DNA of 64,000 bases, from contig CAYNEY010000005.1 of the NCBI GenBank assembly GCA_964396375.1, positions 99,054-163,053 of the forward strand, written 5' to 3'. Both the position numbers and the translations under genes were made by a program. Under the pieces are notes generated by a model that did not search any database, was not told where the DNA came from, and worked only from the letters and a program-made list of their open reading frames with translations. Below, piece by piece: positions 26,305 to 34,830 of this stretch. Every line of letters begins with the position of its first letter. Within the stretch, counting starts at the first letter, position 1. The stretch is from FEN-1139 sp964396375. GTDB lineage: Bacteria; Myxococcota_A; Polyangia; Polyangiales; Polyangiaceae.

Positions 26305-26487
26305 TGGAGCGGCTCTCACAGAGATGGAACATCTCGACGAAAGTCGCTCTAGGTATTCGCGAAAGCGAATACGGGGTGAATTGACGAGCAGAGCGAGTCA
26401 TAAGGGGCCGGTGCCCCACCTTGGGAAGGATAGAGCGCATTGGCGAAGCCAATCAATGGCGGTCCAGGCCATTGAAAAAGCGTTCTA
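26305..26487 (+). repeat. Dispersed structured element, copy A (between sigma factor and birA 3' ends)
   Basis: This 183-bp element is about 96% identical to copy B at 34634-34815. It contains consecutive hairpins: an outer GAGCG/CGCTC stem with inner GAGATG-gaa-CATCTC; GTATTCGC-GAAA-GCGAATAC (8-bp stem, GNRA loop); TGAC..GTCA with internal tandem G-A mismatches; GGGGC-cggt-GCCCC; then a three-way domain closed by TAGAGCG/CGTTCTA enclosing ATTGGC-gaa-GCCAAT and CAATGGC..GCCATTG. It ends 20 bp from the birA stop. Confidence 0.9.
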
Positions 26488-26506
26488 AAGCAAGGCAGGT
26501 TGTTAG

Positions 26507-27307
26507 TCACTCGCTCAAGAGCTCGACCAAACCGTGGGTCAGAACCTCGATCCTCGAAGAACCCTCCGGTTCAAAATTGAGGCCTCCGCTGTCATCGATC
26601 CCGCGAGCGATCCCGAGCCGACCGTCGATACGCACCCGACGCCCACCGATCGCGTCGTTGTCTCGCAGCTCTTCGAGCACGCTCGCCACGCCCTCTCTCT
26701 CCCAACGAGCAATCCGCCACTCGAGATCGGTGAGGATGTCCGCGAGCAGGCGCTCGCGCTCAACCCGCTCTGCGCCGAGCAGCGCAAGCGAGGTCGCCAA
26801 CCCGGCAATGGGCTCGGGCAACTCAGTCATGAACACATTGACCCCAATCCCCACCACCAGCGCCACCTCGCCTCGAGGAAGGAGTTGGCTCTCGACCAAG
26901 ATCCCCGCGATCTTCCGGTCACCAACCATCACGTCATTGATCCATTTCACACCCACCGGCTGCACCACCAAGCCCGCGATTGCTCGGCGTACCGCGAGTC
27001 CCACGGCCAGCGTGAAGGCGCTCAGCTGTTCCATAGCGAAGCGCGGGCGGAGGTGCACCGAGAACAACAGATTCTCTCGCGGGCGGGGTGAGAGCCAGAG
27101 ATTCGAGGCTCGACCGCGGCCACGTGTCTGGTGCTCGCTCAGGCGCACCAATCCGTGCTCTGCCCCCGCTTGCACACGACGCATCAGATCGTCGTTGGTC
27201 GAGCCGGTCACCTCGCAGAGCTCGAAGTTGGCACCCAGCACTTCGGTGCGACGAAGCGCTTCAAACCGCTTTTTGTCGAATCCCAACCGCATTGCGATCG
27301 ACGACAC
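26507..27307 (-). CDS. birA: Biotin-[acetyl-CoA-carboxylase] ligase
   Basis: BirA activates biotin with ATP and attaches it to the carrier lysine of acetyl-CoA carboxylase. The 266-residue protein is a class I ligase without a DNA-binding domain. It has 'CEVTGSTNDDLMRR' near residue 33, 'LSEHQTRGRGRASNLWLSP' (the GRGR biotinoyl-AMP loop), 'GVKWINDVMVGDRKIAGILVE' (KWxND, KxxGIL) and 'VVGIGVNVFM'. It follows nadC by 6 bp in a three-gene minus-strand operon. Confidence 0.94.
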   Translation of the reverse strand: MSSIAMRLGFDKKRFEALRRTEVLGANFELCEVTGSTNDDLMRRVQAGAEHGLVRLSEHQTRGRGRASNLWLSPRPRENLLFSVHLRPRFAMEQLSAFTLAVGLAVRRAIAGLVVQPVGVKWINDVMVGDRKIAGILVESQLLPRGEVALVVGIGVNVFMTELPEPIAGLATSLALLGAERVERERLLADILTDLEWRIARWEREGVASVLEELRDNDAIGGRRVRIDGRLGIARGIDDSGGLNFEPEGSSRIEVLTHGLVELLSE

Positions 27308-27313
27308 GTGACC

Positions 27314-28159
27314 TCACCCGACAGGCTCGATATCGAGACCGATGTCGGCCGCTGGCGAGGAATGAGTCAACGCCCCGACGCTTATCACGTCCACCCCAAG
27401 CAGCGCCAGCTCCTCGATGCGCTCCAGGGTGACCCCACCGCTCACCTCGACCAGCGCTCGTCCGCGGCAGCGAGCGATCGCGCTCGAGATTTCTTCGGGC
27501 GCGAAGTTGTCGAGCATGACGATGTCGGCACCCGCCGCCAACGCTTGATCGACACCCACCAGGGACTCGACTTCGATCTCGATGCGCGACGTGTGGGGGG
27601 CGCGGCGCCGTGCCCGCGCAATCGCCTCGGCGATTCCGCCGCTGGCGGCTATGTGGTTGTCCTTGATCAGCACCGCCGATCCCAAGTTATCGCGATGATT
27701 CTTGCCTCCGCCGGTCCGCACTGCGTAACGCTCGAGACAGCGCAAGCCAGGGGTGGTCTTCCTGGTGTCGGTGATGACCGACACCGCGCCAGCTGGGATG
27801 CGCTCGACGAGGCGGCGCGTGTGGGTGGCGACGCCGCACAGGCGTTGCAAGAAATTGAGGGCGGTGCGCTCTGCCATCAGGATACTGCGGGCAGAGCCTT
27901 CCACCAAAAGGAGGGGGGTCTCGGCAGCAACCATCACACCCTCATCGACCAAGCATTCGACTCGAACCGCTGGATCGATGCGGAAATGCACTCGAGCGAA
28001 GACATCTGCCCCGCACATCACCAGAGGGGCGTGCGCGACCACTCGGCCGACGGCACGCGTTTCCGGAGCAACGGTAGCCTCGGTGGTGAGATCGCCTGCC
28101 TGGAGATCTTCGTCGAGCGCTCGGTCGATGATGGCATCGAGGTTCACGAAAGGAATCAT
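27314..28159 (-). CDS. nadC: Nicotinate-nucleotide pyrophosphorylase (carboxylating), NadC
   Basis: NadC (quinolinate phosphoribosyltransferase) makes nicotinate mononucleotide from quinolinate and PRPP in de novo NAD synthesis. The 281-residue protein has 'DEDLQAGDLTTEA', 'AERTALNFLQRLCGVATHTRR', 'ITDTRKTTPGLRCLERYAVRTGGGKNHR' (key: TRKTTPG, GGGxNHR), 'LIKDNHI', 'IEVEVESL' and 'VSGGV'. The ATG at 28159 overlaps the upstream gene's stop as ATGA. It is followed by birA. Confidence 0.96.
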   Translation of the reverse strand: MIPFVNLDAIIDRALDEDLQAGDLTTEATVAPETRAVGRVVAHAPLVMCGADVFARVHFRIDPAVRVECLVDEGVMVAAETPLLLVEGSARSILMAERTALNFLQRLCGVATHTRRLVERIPAGAVSVITDTRKTTPGLRCLERYAVRTGGGKNHRDNLGSAVLIKDNHIAASGGIAEAIARARRRAPHTSRIEIEVESLVGVDQALAAGADIVMLDNFAPEEISSAIARCRGRALVEVSGGVTLERIEELALLGVDVISVGALTHSSPAADIGLDIEPVG

Positions 28160-28887
28160 CGAAACAGACCGTAGCTCTGGCCGAGCACCGAGGCAAAGGT
28201 GTTGCAGAACGCGTGAAACCAAATGGCGCTCCCGATCCCTCGAGAGCGCACACGAAGCCAGCCAAAGAGGAGAGAGGGAAAGAACACCGCCAGGCGCGCC
28301 GGCTGGGGCGCTGTCGCGAGGTGACCGAGGGCGAAAATTGCGCTGGTGACCAGGACGGCGAAAAAGACCGCGCCCCGGGGGGAAAGGCGGGTCCGCGCGA
28401 AACCGAAGGCGAGCGTGGTCTGGAGAAACCCTCGATAAAACGCCTCTTCTGGCAGAGCGATGGCGAAAAGCTGCCCGAAGAGATCGTTTGCGACATCGAC
28501 GAGCGGGATCATGTCGAAGGGCTGCTCGGGACGCCACCACCATACGAAGCCGAGAAGGAACGGCGGAAACAGGATGACGGCAGCCAGCACCGCCTGCGAG
28601 AAAGCGCGCACGGTGTCCAACGCCATACGCCAGGGGTCGAGGGGGCGTTCCGAAAGCACCCCACCGAGCTCGAGCCCAAACGCCCTCACCACTTCGTTCT
28701 CGCGACCGCGAACCGAGAACAGGTAGGTCGCCCCCAAGAACACCACCGCGATCGCGGTTCCCGACCAGGTCTCGGGAACCAACCGACCAACGGCCGCCAC
28801 CAGTAGTGTCACCAGCGCGGCCACACTCAACCCGGCACGCAGGCCAAGTGAGACCGAAGGACATCTAGGATCGGGGGAGGTGCTCAT
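28156..28887 (-). CDS. CPBP-family intramembrane metalloprotease
   Basis: CPBP (Abi/Rce1-like) proteases are multi-spanning membrane glutamate-dependent peptidases. The 243-residue protein has about eight hydrophobic segments and the motif 1 sequence 'LPEEAFYRGFLQTTLAF' (EExxxR) near residue 150, followed by motif 2 'LVTSAIFALGHL' (FxxxH) and 'GWLRVRSRGIGSAIWFHAFCN' (HxxxN-type motif 3). A start at 28938 would add 17 residues without hydrophobic character; ATG at 28887 has AAAGG upstream. Substrate is unknown. First gene of the operon with nadC and birA. Confidence 0.88.
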   Translation of the reverse strand: MSTSPDPRCPSVSLGLRAGLSVAALVTLLVAAVGRLVPETWSGTAIAVVFLGATYLFSVRGRENEVVRAFGLELGGVLSERPLDPWRMALDTVRAFSQAVLAAVILFPPFLLGFVWWWRPEQPFDMIPLVDVANDLFGQLFAIALPEEAFYRGFLQTTLAFGFARTRLSPRGAVFFAVLVTSAIFALGHLATAPQPARLAVFFPSLLFGWLRVRSRGIGSAIWFHAFCNTFASVLGQSYGLFR

Positions 28888-28984
28888 CCTTTGCTTGTGC
28901 CGGGTCAGGGCTGAACCGAAATCTGCGCCAGCGGCCACACCAGTCTCGACTATCGCTCACCAGCCAGGAAGTGGGGAATCGGTC

Positions 28985-29099
28985 GCTAAGTCAGATTTGT
29001 AACCCAAATGTATATTTCCAATCTTACAACAACATCTCCCGACAGATCGGGATTATTGAGGTCGACTGGTCTCCCGGCCGTGAGCCCTTTTAGGATAAC
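28985..29099. promoter_or_regulatory. AT-rich divergent intergenic region
   Basis: About 50 bases near 28990-29040 are strikingly A+T-rich compared with the rest of the window, and a perfect hairpin CCCGA-caga-TCGGG follows at 29038-29051. This is the only promoter space for the divergent CPBP and HEAT-repeat genes. No unambiguous -35/-10 pair is seen. Confidence 0.4.
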
Positions 29100-31790
29100 G
29101 TGGCCGCCCAGCGAGGATTCATGCTCGACTCCAACCTCTACACCCCCAAAGCCGGTCGACGACCTCTCCTTCCCATCGTGAACGCGGCGAAGTGGCCGCC
29201 AGACGATGATGACGCTGCCGCTCCGCCTCCTGCTCCTGCGGGTGGCGGCATGCCCCCAAGCCCTTACGGAGGCGGAGGCGACGGCGATTTCAAGCGAGGT
29301 CGTTTCAACCCTGTGGTGATCATCATCGGGATCCTCGCCGTGGTGGGGCTCGCGGTCTTCTTGTTCATCGGTATGAAGAAGGATGCTGAGCGCGTCAGCG
29401 TGCCGGACGCCATGAAGATCATCAAGGATCTGTACGTACGCCCCAAGAACGAGCAGATCCCCGAGTGGCGCAAGTGGGCGGCGTCCTTGGACGTGAGCGC
29501 GGAGCTGAAGCGCGAGGCGCTAAAGCAGCTGGCCTGGGCGCGGGATCCGGACGGCGTGGTGCTGGCAGCCCGCGCGCTTACCGACATGAACGAGGGCGTT
29601 CAAGGTGACGCCGCGACGGCGCTCTCCTACTACGGTTCGCCTGCGGCAGACAACGCCAAACCAGCCCTGGTCGCAGCGCTGAAAACCGTTGGTCCGGGCG
29701 CGAAGCCTCAGGTGGCATGGGCGTTGGTCGAGCTCAATGAGCCGGCAGCCCTCGACACCATCATGACCCTGTACCGTGCGGGACACCTCTCGCAGGTCCA
29801 GCGCCTGGGTGGCGGAGTTGCCTTCGATTCCGACAAGCTGGCAACCTTGATCACCACCGAAAAGCTAGCCACCATGGCTGGGGACGAGAGTGGTGCGGTC
29901 CGTCAACTTGCCGCCACGGTTCTGTCGCGGGTGGCCGAGCCTCGCTACACGGATATCTTGATCAAGCTGCTCGGAGACACCGATCAGGAGATTGCTCGAC
30001 AGGCCGCGCCGGGTCTCGGCAAGATTGGCGATGAGCGTGCCCGAACTCCGCTGCTCGAGGCACTACGCCGAGCCGACAAGGAGAGCCGCACCAAGTACCT
30101 GGAAGCGCTGCGCGACGGTATCGGCGCCCAAGGCCTGGTGCTCGCCCTCGACAGCGTCTCGAAGGAGACCGAGAAGAGCGCCTGGTACCAGACCAGGCAG
30201 GTCTTCGAGCTCTTGGACAGGCTGGCTGATCCACGGGTCGGCGACTGGCTGGTTCCGTACCTGGAGAAGAAGCCACACATCCACTGGCAGACCCGCGCAG
30301 CCACCACCATGGCGCGGGTTGGCGACTATCGCGCGGTCCCGACCCTGGCCAAGCGCCTGCGCATGGATCCTCTGAAGATCTACACCGACCAGCATGACTG
30401 GGAGATGGAGCTCAAGCGCGACGATCAGGAGCGCGTGGTAGCCGCACGCATGATCGCGGACTTGGCCCAGCTTCACCCCGACAAGCGTGAGGAAATGCGC
30501 GAGCAAGCGGAGGACGCCCTGATCTTCTGGATCCATGAGCTGCCCTCCCCACACGCCAACGGTATGCGCGGCTTGGCTGCGCTGGGCTCGACCAAAGACA
30601 TCGAGGCGTTCCGGAAGTGGTCGAATCCCGACGTGCCGCTGCCGAAAGAGGGACAGCAGCCACCGATGCCGGAAGAGTGGGTGATCTCACAAAGCGCGCT
30701 GCGCTATGTCGGTTGGCTGAAGGACGAGCGTTCCTGGGGCGTGTTCGAGAAGATGCTGACCCGCCGTCCCCAGGAGATCGACGCCACCATGGAGAGCCTC
30801 ATGCAAGGCGGGCTGGCCATCCTGGGCATGACACTGCGTGCGGTCGGCAAAGGGGCGGCCGAGGGTATGAGCGAGTGGGGCGACGCGAAGGGCTTCAAGT
30901 CGCTGCTCAAGTACATCGAAGATGTGAAGAACAACGAACAAAGCCGCATGGATGCCTGTGCGGCGTTGGCCTGGGTCGGCACCGACGAGGACCTTCTCAC
31001 GGTGGCAAAGAAGATCCAGGAGTACTCGGGGCTTCAGAAGTCCGACCAGTTCCGCCGGGCCTGCCTGCTCGAAACCCTGATCTCACGCCCGGTAGCGGGC
31101 ACTGCGCCGGCCCTGCTTGGCTTGATGAGTACAGACAGCGCGATCGAGACCCGTCACCAAGTGGCACGCGCGATCGGCAAGGCTGGCCTGACCGAGGACG
31201 TGACCGCCAAGCTGTTCGAAATGATGTCGAGTGAGGTACTGGTGAACGATGCTGCCTTGGCGCTGATCCTGGGCGGAACGCCCGAGGTGGCGGCACGCGC
31301 GGTGGCCATGTACGGTAAGCTCTTCGGCGACAAGGCCAAGGCCCCGCTCGAGGAGCTTCAAGACCTCTGGTACCGCACCTTCGGCTACTGGTCGAAGGAA
31401 GACCTGGAGAAGGGCCGGATCTTCAACTGGGTAGACAACGCCGTGGCGATTTCTCGTGTGGAGATCAACCTGACCCCCCAGGAGTGGGCAACCGGCCTTC
31501 TGATGAAACAGCTGGATAACCTCGACTTCGACAACGGTCCGCACTCCTTCACGCGTGTCGTGCTGAGGCACCGCCTCTATCAGATGGCACGCACGGACGA
31601 CGCCAAGCGGGAGGCCGCAGTGCGCACGCTGAAGTTCATGAAGGAGCAAGGCGTGCTGCTAGCGCTGCGTGAGGAGAAGGGACCAGTCGGCAAGATCGCT
31701 CGCGACGCCTATCATGAGCTGATGAACCCCAAGGTGCTTCAGGGTATGAAGGCCATCGAGGACGACAAATCGAAGTCCGGCGGTAACTAA
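29100..31790 (+). CDS. Membrane-anchored HEAT-repeat protein, unknown function
   Basis: The 896-residue protein has a Pro/Gly/Asp-rich cytoplasmic N-terminus of about 75 residues, one membrane helix (NPVVIIIGILAVVGLAVFLFIGM), and a large, presumably periplasmic, alpha-solenoid. Several HEAT-like units are recognisable, for example 'PDGVVLAARALTDMNEGVQGDAATALSYYG' and 'DTDQEIARQAAPGLGKIGDERARTPLLEAL' (helix pairs with conserved A, L, D; quoted for position). Such scaffolds bind partner proteins; no catalytic motif is visible. GTG at 29100 has AGGA upstream; ATG at 29121 is also possible. It is followed by a good terminator, so it is probably monocistronic. Confidence 0.85.
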   Translation: MAAQRGFMLDSNLYTPKAGRRPLLPIVNAAKWPPDDDDAAAPPPAPAGGGMPPSPYGGGGDGDFKRGRFNPVVIIIGILAVVGLAVFLFIGMKKDAERVSVPDAMKIIKDLYVRPKNEQIPEWRKWAASLDVSAELKREALKQLAWARDPDGVVLAARALTDMNEGVQGDAATALSYYGSPAADNAKPALVAALKTVGPGAKPQVAWALVELNEPAALDTIMTLYRAGHLSQVQRLGGGVAFDSDKLATLITTEKLATMAGDESGAVRQLAATVLSRVAEPRYTDILIKLLGDTDQEIARQAAPGLGKIGDERARTPLLEALRRADKESRTKYLEALRDGIGAQGLVLALDSVSKETEKSAWYQTRQVFELLDRLADPRVGDWLVPYLEKKPHIHWQTRAATTMARVGDYRAVPTLAKRLRMDPLKIYTDQHDWEMELKRDDQERVVAARMIADLAQLHPDKREEMREQAEDALIFWIHELPSPHANGMRGLAALGSTKDIEAFRKWSNPDVPLPKEGQQPPMPEEWVISQSALRYVGWLKDERSWGVFEKMLTRRPQEIDATMESLMQGGLAILGMTLRAVGKGAAEGMSEWGDAKGFKSLLKYIEDVKNNEQSRMDACAALAWVGTDEDLLTVAKKIQEYSGLQKSDQFRRACLLETLISRPVAGTAPALLGLMSTDSAIETRHQVARAIGKAGLTEDVTAKLFEMMSSEVLVNDAALALILGGTPEVAARAVAMYGKLFGDKAKAPLEELQDLWYRTFGYWSKEDLEKGRIFNWVDNAVAISRVEINLTPQEWATGLLMKQLDNLDFDNGPHSFTRVVLRHRLYQMARTDDAKREAAVRTLKFMKEQGVLLALREEKGPVGKIARDAYHELMNPKVLQGMKAIEDDKSKSGGN

Positions 31791-31832
31791 CCACCTCGAA
31801 GTCAGCCGAGAGCGCCAGCCCAGGCGCCCGAA

Positions 31833-31879
31833 GAGGGGCGTGAGCAGTTCGAAAACCGACTTCTCGCGCCCCTTTTCTT
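31833..31879 (+). terminator. Rho-independent terminator after the HEAT-repeat gene
   Basis: GGGGCG (31835) pairs with CGCCCC (31867-31872), with GAG/CTC extending the stem inward across one mismatch, and TTTTCTT follows directly. It lies 43 bp after the stop. Confidence 0.65.
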
Positions 31880-31918
31880 GTCTCCACCACCGCCCAAGGT
31901 CGGCTAAAATGGGACTGC

Positions 31919-32476
31919 TTGGCGACGATCCTCGGTCGAGTCATAGAGCCACTCGCCCCCGTTCGGGGACCGGATGGATGTCTGCGTGTGGAGGTGGATC
32001 CAGGCTGGCTTCGCGAGCCTGGAACGCTCGAGCTTACTCTGCCGCGTCATGTCACCTGTGCCGCGTGCGAGGGGGGTGGCTGTTCGGTGTGTGAGTTCTC
32101 CGGAGCGCTTGCCCTGCGTGAGCGTGACGCTCCCGTGGAGTTGGTTTCGATCGGTCTCTCGGGCATCTCGCTGGACCGTGACGAGGCCCCCGAGCAAGCG
32201 CTCCGTTTGACTGTGCGTCTGCCGGAACACGGTGCCCCATCACCTCTGCCTGGCGTGGGACGGGGCCAACTCTTCGTCAGCTTGGTTGCCTCCGCCACCC
32301 CCAGTGCGAACGTGCACTATCTAGGCGGGACGCGACGTCCGCTGCCTTCCCTGCCCGAGCTGGTGACGCGCTCCCTCTGTCCCGAGGGGCCTGGGCAGAA
32401 GTCCCGCTGCATCGCCATCGCAGCACTGGTGGCCTTGGGCCTCACGCTCGGAGCACTGCTCCAGCTCCTCTACTGA
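31919..32476 (+). CDS. Small zinc-motif, C-terminally anchored protein
   Basis: The 185-residue product has a middle segment 'CAACEGGGCSVCEFSG' (two CxxC pairs) that resembles the zinc fingers of DnaJ, followed by a beta-rich region reminiscent of the DnaJ C-terminal substrate-binding fold ('PVELVSIGLSGISLD', 'QALRLTVRLPEHG'). It ends with a hydrophobic tail (IAIAALVALGLTLGALLQLLY) that would anchor it in the membrane. There is no J domain. The start is TTG; codon use fits its neighbours. Function is unknown; the DnaJ likeness is a motif-level guess. Confidence 0.65.
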   Translation: MATILGRVIEPLAPVRGPDGCLRVEVDPGWLREPGTLELTLPRHVTCAACEGGGCSVCEFSGALALRERDAPVELVSIGLSGISLDRDEAPEQALRLTVRLPEHGAPSPLPGVGRGQLFVSLVASATPSANVHYLGGTRRPLPSLPELVTRSLCPEGPGQKSRCIAIAALVALGLTLGALLQLLY

Positions 32477-32509
32477 GCACACCCACGTCACGTTGACCGA
32501 GCCGGCTCG

Positions 32510-34636
32510 GTGTCGTACGTCCCCACCGTGAACCCGCTCGTGATGTCGCTCGTTCTCGTACTCGGCTGGGGCGGATTCCTGGTTGGTCTGGTTCGGCGTC
32601 TGGCGCGCCTGCGCCCGGTCGGACAGCGCTGGGCCTGGCCGAACCAATTGGGTAAGCGCCTCATCCGCCTACTGGTCGAGGGTATATTTCAGAGACGACT
32701 CCTCGAATATCCGCTGATTGGAGCTTTGCACGCGGTGGTGTTCGCAGGCTTCTTCCTGCTCCTCCCCCGTTCCATCATCTTGTTTGGACGTGGTTTCGAT
32801 CCGGTGTTCCCTTTCGGATGGTTGTCCTCGTCCACGACACTGCTCGGCCAGGCGTTCTTCGCCTATGCATGGCTAAAGGATCTGGCGCTGGTCGCGGTGT
32901 TGATGGCGGTGCTTGGCCTGCTCGCGATCCGAATCGGCGCGCGTCCACGCCGCCTGACCCACTCCGTCGAAGCGTGGGCGATCCTCGGCACGATCGCGGT
33001 GATGATGGTGGGCGATGCACTCTACGACATCGGCGCCGAGGGGCTACGCGGGGCCGTGACGCTTCACTGCAATGCTGAGCCTTCCCGCGACTTCTGCTTC
33101 CCAGCTCAAGCCCTGATCGCCCCGTTGCTGGCAGGGCAAGAGATCGAGGCCGCTCCCGTCGCGCATCTGCTCGGACCGGTGGCCTCTCGCGTCTTTGGTC
33201 CTGACGCCCTGCTGTTCTTGGCCCAAGCAGGTTTCTGGATTCACGTGCTTCTGGTGCTCGCTTTCTTGAACGCCCTCTTCGTCACCAAGCACCAGCACAT
33301 CCTTACCGCACTGGTCAACGTGTTCTTGGCTCCCACGCCCGACTTCGGCAAACCTCGCGTGCTCGCGCCGAACCAAGAGGCCTTGCTCGCCCGAGTCGAG
33401 CAAGCCATGGACGCACCAAAACGACCCGAGGTCGCCGTCGGCCTCGCCTGCCTCGAGGAACTCGACTTCACGGAGCGACTCGGTCTCTCCTCCTGCACCG
33501 AGTGCGGACGCTGCTCGGACAACTGCCCAGCGCACCTTACCGGAAAGCTGCTCTCGCCCAAGCAGGTGGTGATGCGCCTGCGGGACCAACTGCTCGCTAG
33601 CTCGGAAGGTTTGTCCCACCCCCTGGTCCCCGCGGTGATCGCGCCAGAGGAGGTGTGGGCCTGCACGAGCTGTCGTGCCTGTGACACCAGGTGTCCGGTT
33701 CGAATCCGTCCCGCCGCAACCTTGCTCGAGCTCCGCCGCAACTTGGTCTTGATGCGAGGAGAGATCCCGCCAGCGCGGGCTCGAGTCTGCGAGAGCCTCG
33801 AGCTTCACGGCAACCCATGGAACCTCCCGCGCGCCGATCGCAACGGCTGGATGCAGAAGCTCGAGATCCGGCGTCTGGCTGAGACGAAACGGGTCGATGT
33901 GCTCCTTTGGGTAGGTTGCGCAGCAAGCTACGATGACCGTGCAGGACGGGTAGCGCGCTCACTGGTTCGGTTACTCGAACGAGCTCAAGTCGACTTCGCG
34001 GTGCTGGGTGATGAAGAGAGCTGCACCGGAGATCTGGCCCGGGTGCTCGGCAATGAGTACCTGTTCCTCTCCCTTATGGAACGCAACCTCACGCTACTCA
34101 ATCGCTATCAGGCAGAAGGGCGCTTCGATCGCATCGTTGCGCTCTGCCCTCACTGCGCAAGCAGCCTCAGCCATGACTATGCGGACTTCGGTGGCAGGTA
34201 TCAGGTCGTGCACCACAGTCAGCTACTCGCAGAGTTGGTTCGCTCCAAACGACTGGTAACCAAGGACAACAGCCCGCTCTCGGTCGCGTTCCACGACCCC
34301 TGCACGTTGGCAAGGAACCTCGGGGTCACCACCGCTCCTCGCGCAGTGCTCCGCGGTGCGGGCTTCTCGCGCTGTCGCGAGCCCGAGCGACACGGACTTC
34401 ACACCAGCTGCTGTGGGGCCGGTGGCGGGGGCATGTGGGACGAGGAGGGTGGCGAAGCGCGCATGTCCCATCAGCGCATCGCCCAACTGCGCGCGACCGG
34501 AGCAGACGCGGTGGCTACTGCCTGCCCCTTCTGCCTCACTCAGCTCACCGATGCCGCGCTCACCAGTTCGAGCACCCTACCAGTGCGCGATATCGCAGAG
34601 TGGTTGGCCGAAGCACTCGGGTTGCCCACCGACTAG
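32510..34636 (+). CDS. Membrane-bound (Fe-S) oxidoreductase, heterodisulfide reductase/FadF-like
   Basis: The 708-residue protein joins an N-terminal membrane domain (about five helices, NarI/HdrE-like, residues 1-270) to a cytosolic Fe-S part. Two 4Fe-4S motifs are present: 'CTECGRCSDNCP' (about residue 329) and 'CTSCRACDTRCP' (about 385). Two CCG-type domains follow, with 'EESCTGDLARVLGNE' and 'HTSCCGAGGGGMWDEE' (about 633) plus 'ACPFCLTQL'. This architecture matches the family of Bacillus FadF, thought to pass electrons from acyl-CoA dehydrogenase/ETF to the quinone pool; that role is inferred. The start is GTG. Its TAG stop is the first base triplet of repeat copy B. Confidence 0.88.
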   Translation: MSYVPTVNPLVMSLVLVLGWGGFLVGLVRRLARLRPVGQRWAWPNQLGKRLIRLLVEGIFQRRLLEYPLIGALHAVVFAGFFLLLPRSIILFGRGFDPVFPFGWLSSSTTLLGQAFFAYAWLKDLALVAVLMAVLGLLAIRIGARPRRLTHSVEAWAILGTIAVMMVGDALYDIGAEGLRGAVTLHCNAEPSRDFCFPAQALIAPLLAGQEIEAAPVAHLLGPVASRVFGPDALLFLAQAGFWIHVLLVLAFLNALFVTKHQHILTALVNVFLAPTPDFGKPRVLAPNQEALLARVEQAMDAPKRPEVAVGLACLEELDFTERLGLSSCTECGRCSDNCPAHLTGKLLSPKQVVMRLRDQLLASSEGLSHPLVPAVIAPEEVWACTSCRACDTRCPVRIRPAATLLELRRNLVLMRGEIPPARARVCESLELHGNPWNLPRADRNGWMQKLEIRRLAETKRVDVLLWVGCAASYDDRAGRVARSLVRLLERAQVDFAVLGDEESCTGDLARVLGNEYLFLSLMERNLTLLNRYQAEGRFDRIVALCPHCASSLSHDYADFGGRYQVVHHSQLLAELVRSKRLVTKDNSPLSVAFHDPCTLARNLGVTTAPRAVLRGAGFSRCREPERHGLHTSCCGAGGGGMWDEEGGEARMSHQRIAQLRATGADAVATACPFCLTQLTDAALTSSSTLPVRDIAEWLAEALGLPTD

Positions 34637-34815
34637 AGCGGCTTTCACAGAGATGGAACATCTCGATGAAAGTCGCTCTAGGTATTCGCGAAAGCGAATA
34701 CGGGGTGAATTGACGAGCAGAGCGAGTCATAAGGGGCAGGTGCCCCACCTTGGGAAAGATAGAGCGCATTGGCGAAGCCAATCCATGGCGGTCCACGCCA
34801 TTGAAAAGCCCTCTA
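34634..34815 (+). repeat. Dispersed structured element, copy B (between Fe-S oxidoreductase and a convergent gene)
   Basis: This 182-bp element begins at the TAG stop of the upstream gene and ends 15 bp from the stop of the minus-strand gene. Its first hairpin is the longest: AGAGCGGCTTTCA pairs with TGAAAGTCGCTCT (13 pairs, one G-T) around ca/ga and inner GAGATG-gaa-CATCTC. The remaining hairpins are as in copy A, with GGGGC-aggt-GCCCC and ATGGCG-gtcca-CGCCAT. Confidence 0.9.
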
Positions 34816-34830
34816 AGCGAGCGTCAACCT

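Noticed and set aside
26305..26487. Minus-strand reading frame in the repeat element (containing ...RSARQFTPYSLSR...) as a small repeated protein
   Set aside because: The frame stays open in all copies, but most differences between copies A and B change amino acids, the start contexts differ, and paired changes preserve hairpins. Structure explains the conservation better than coding.
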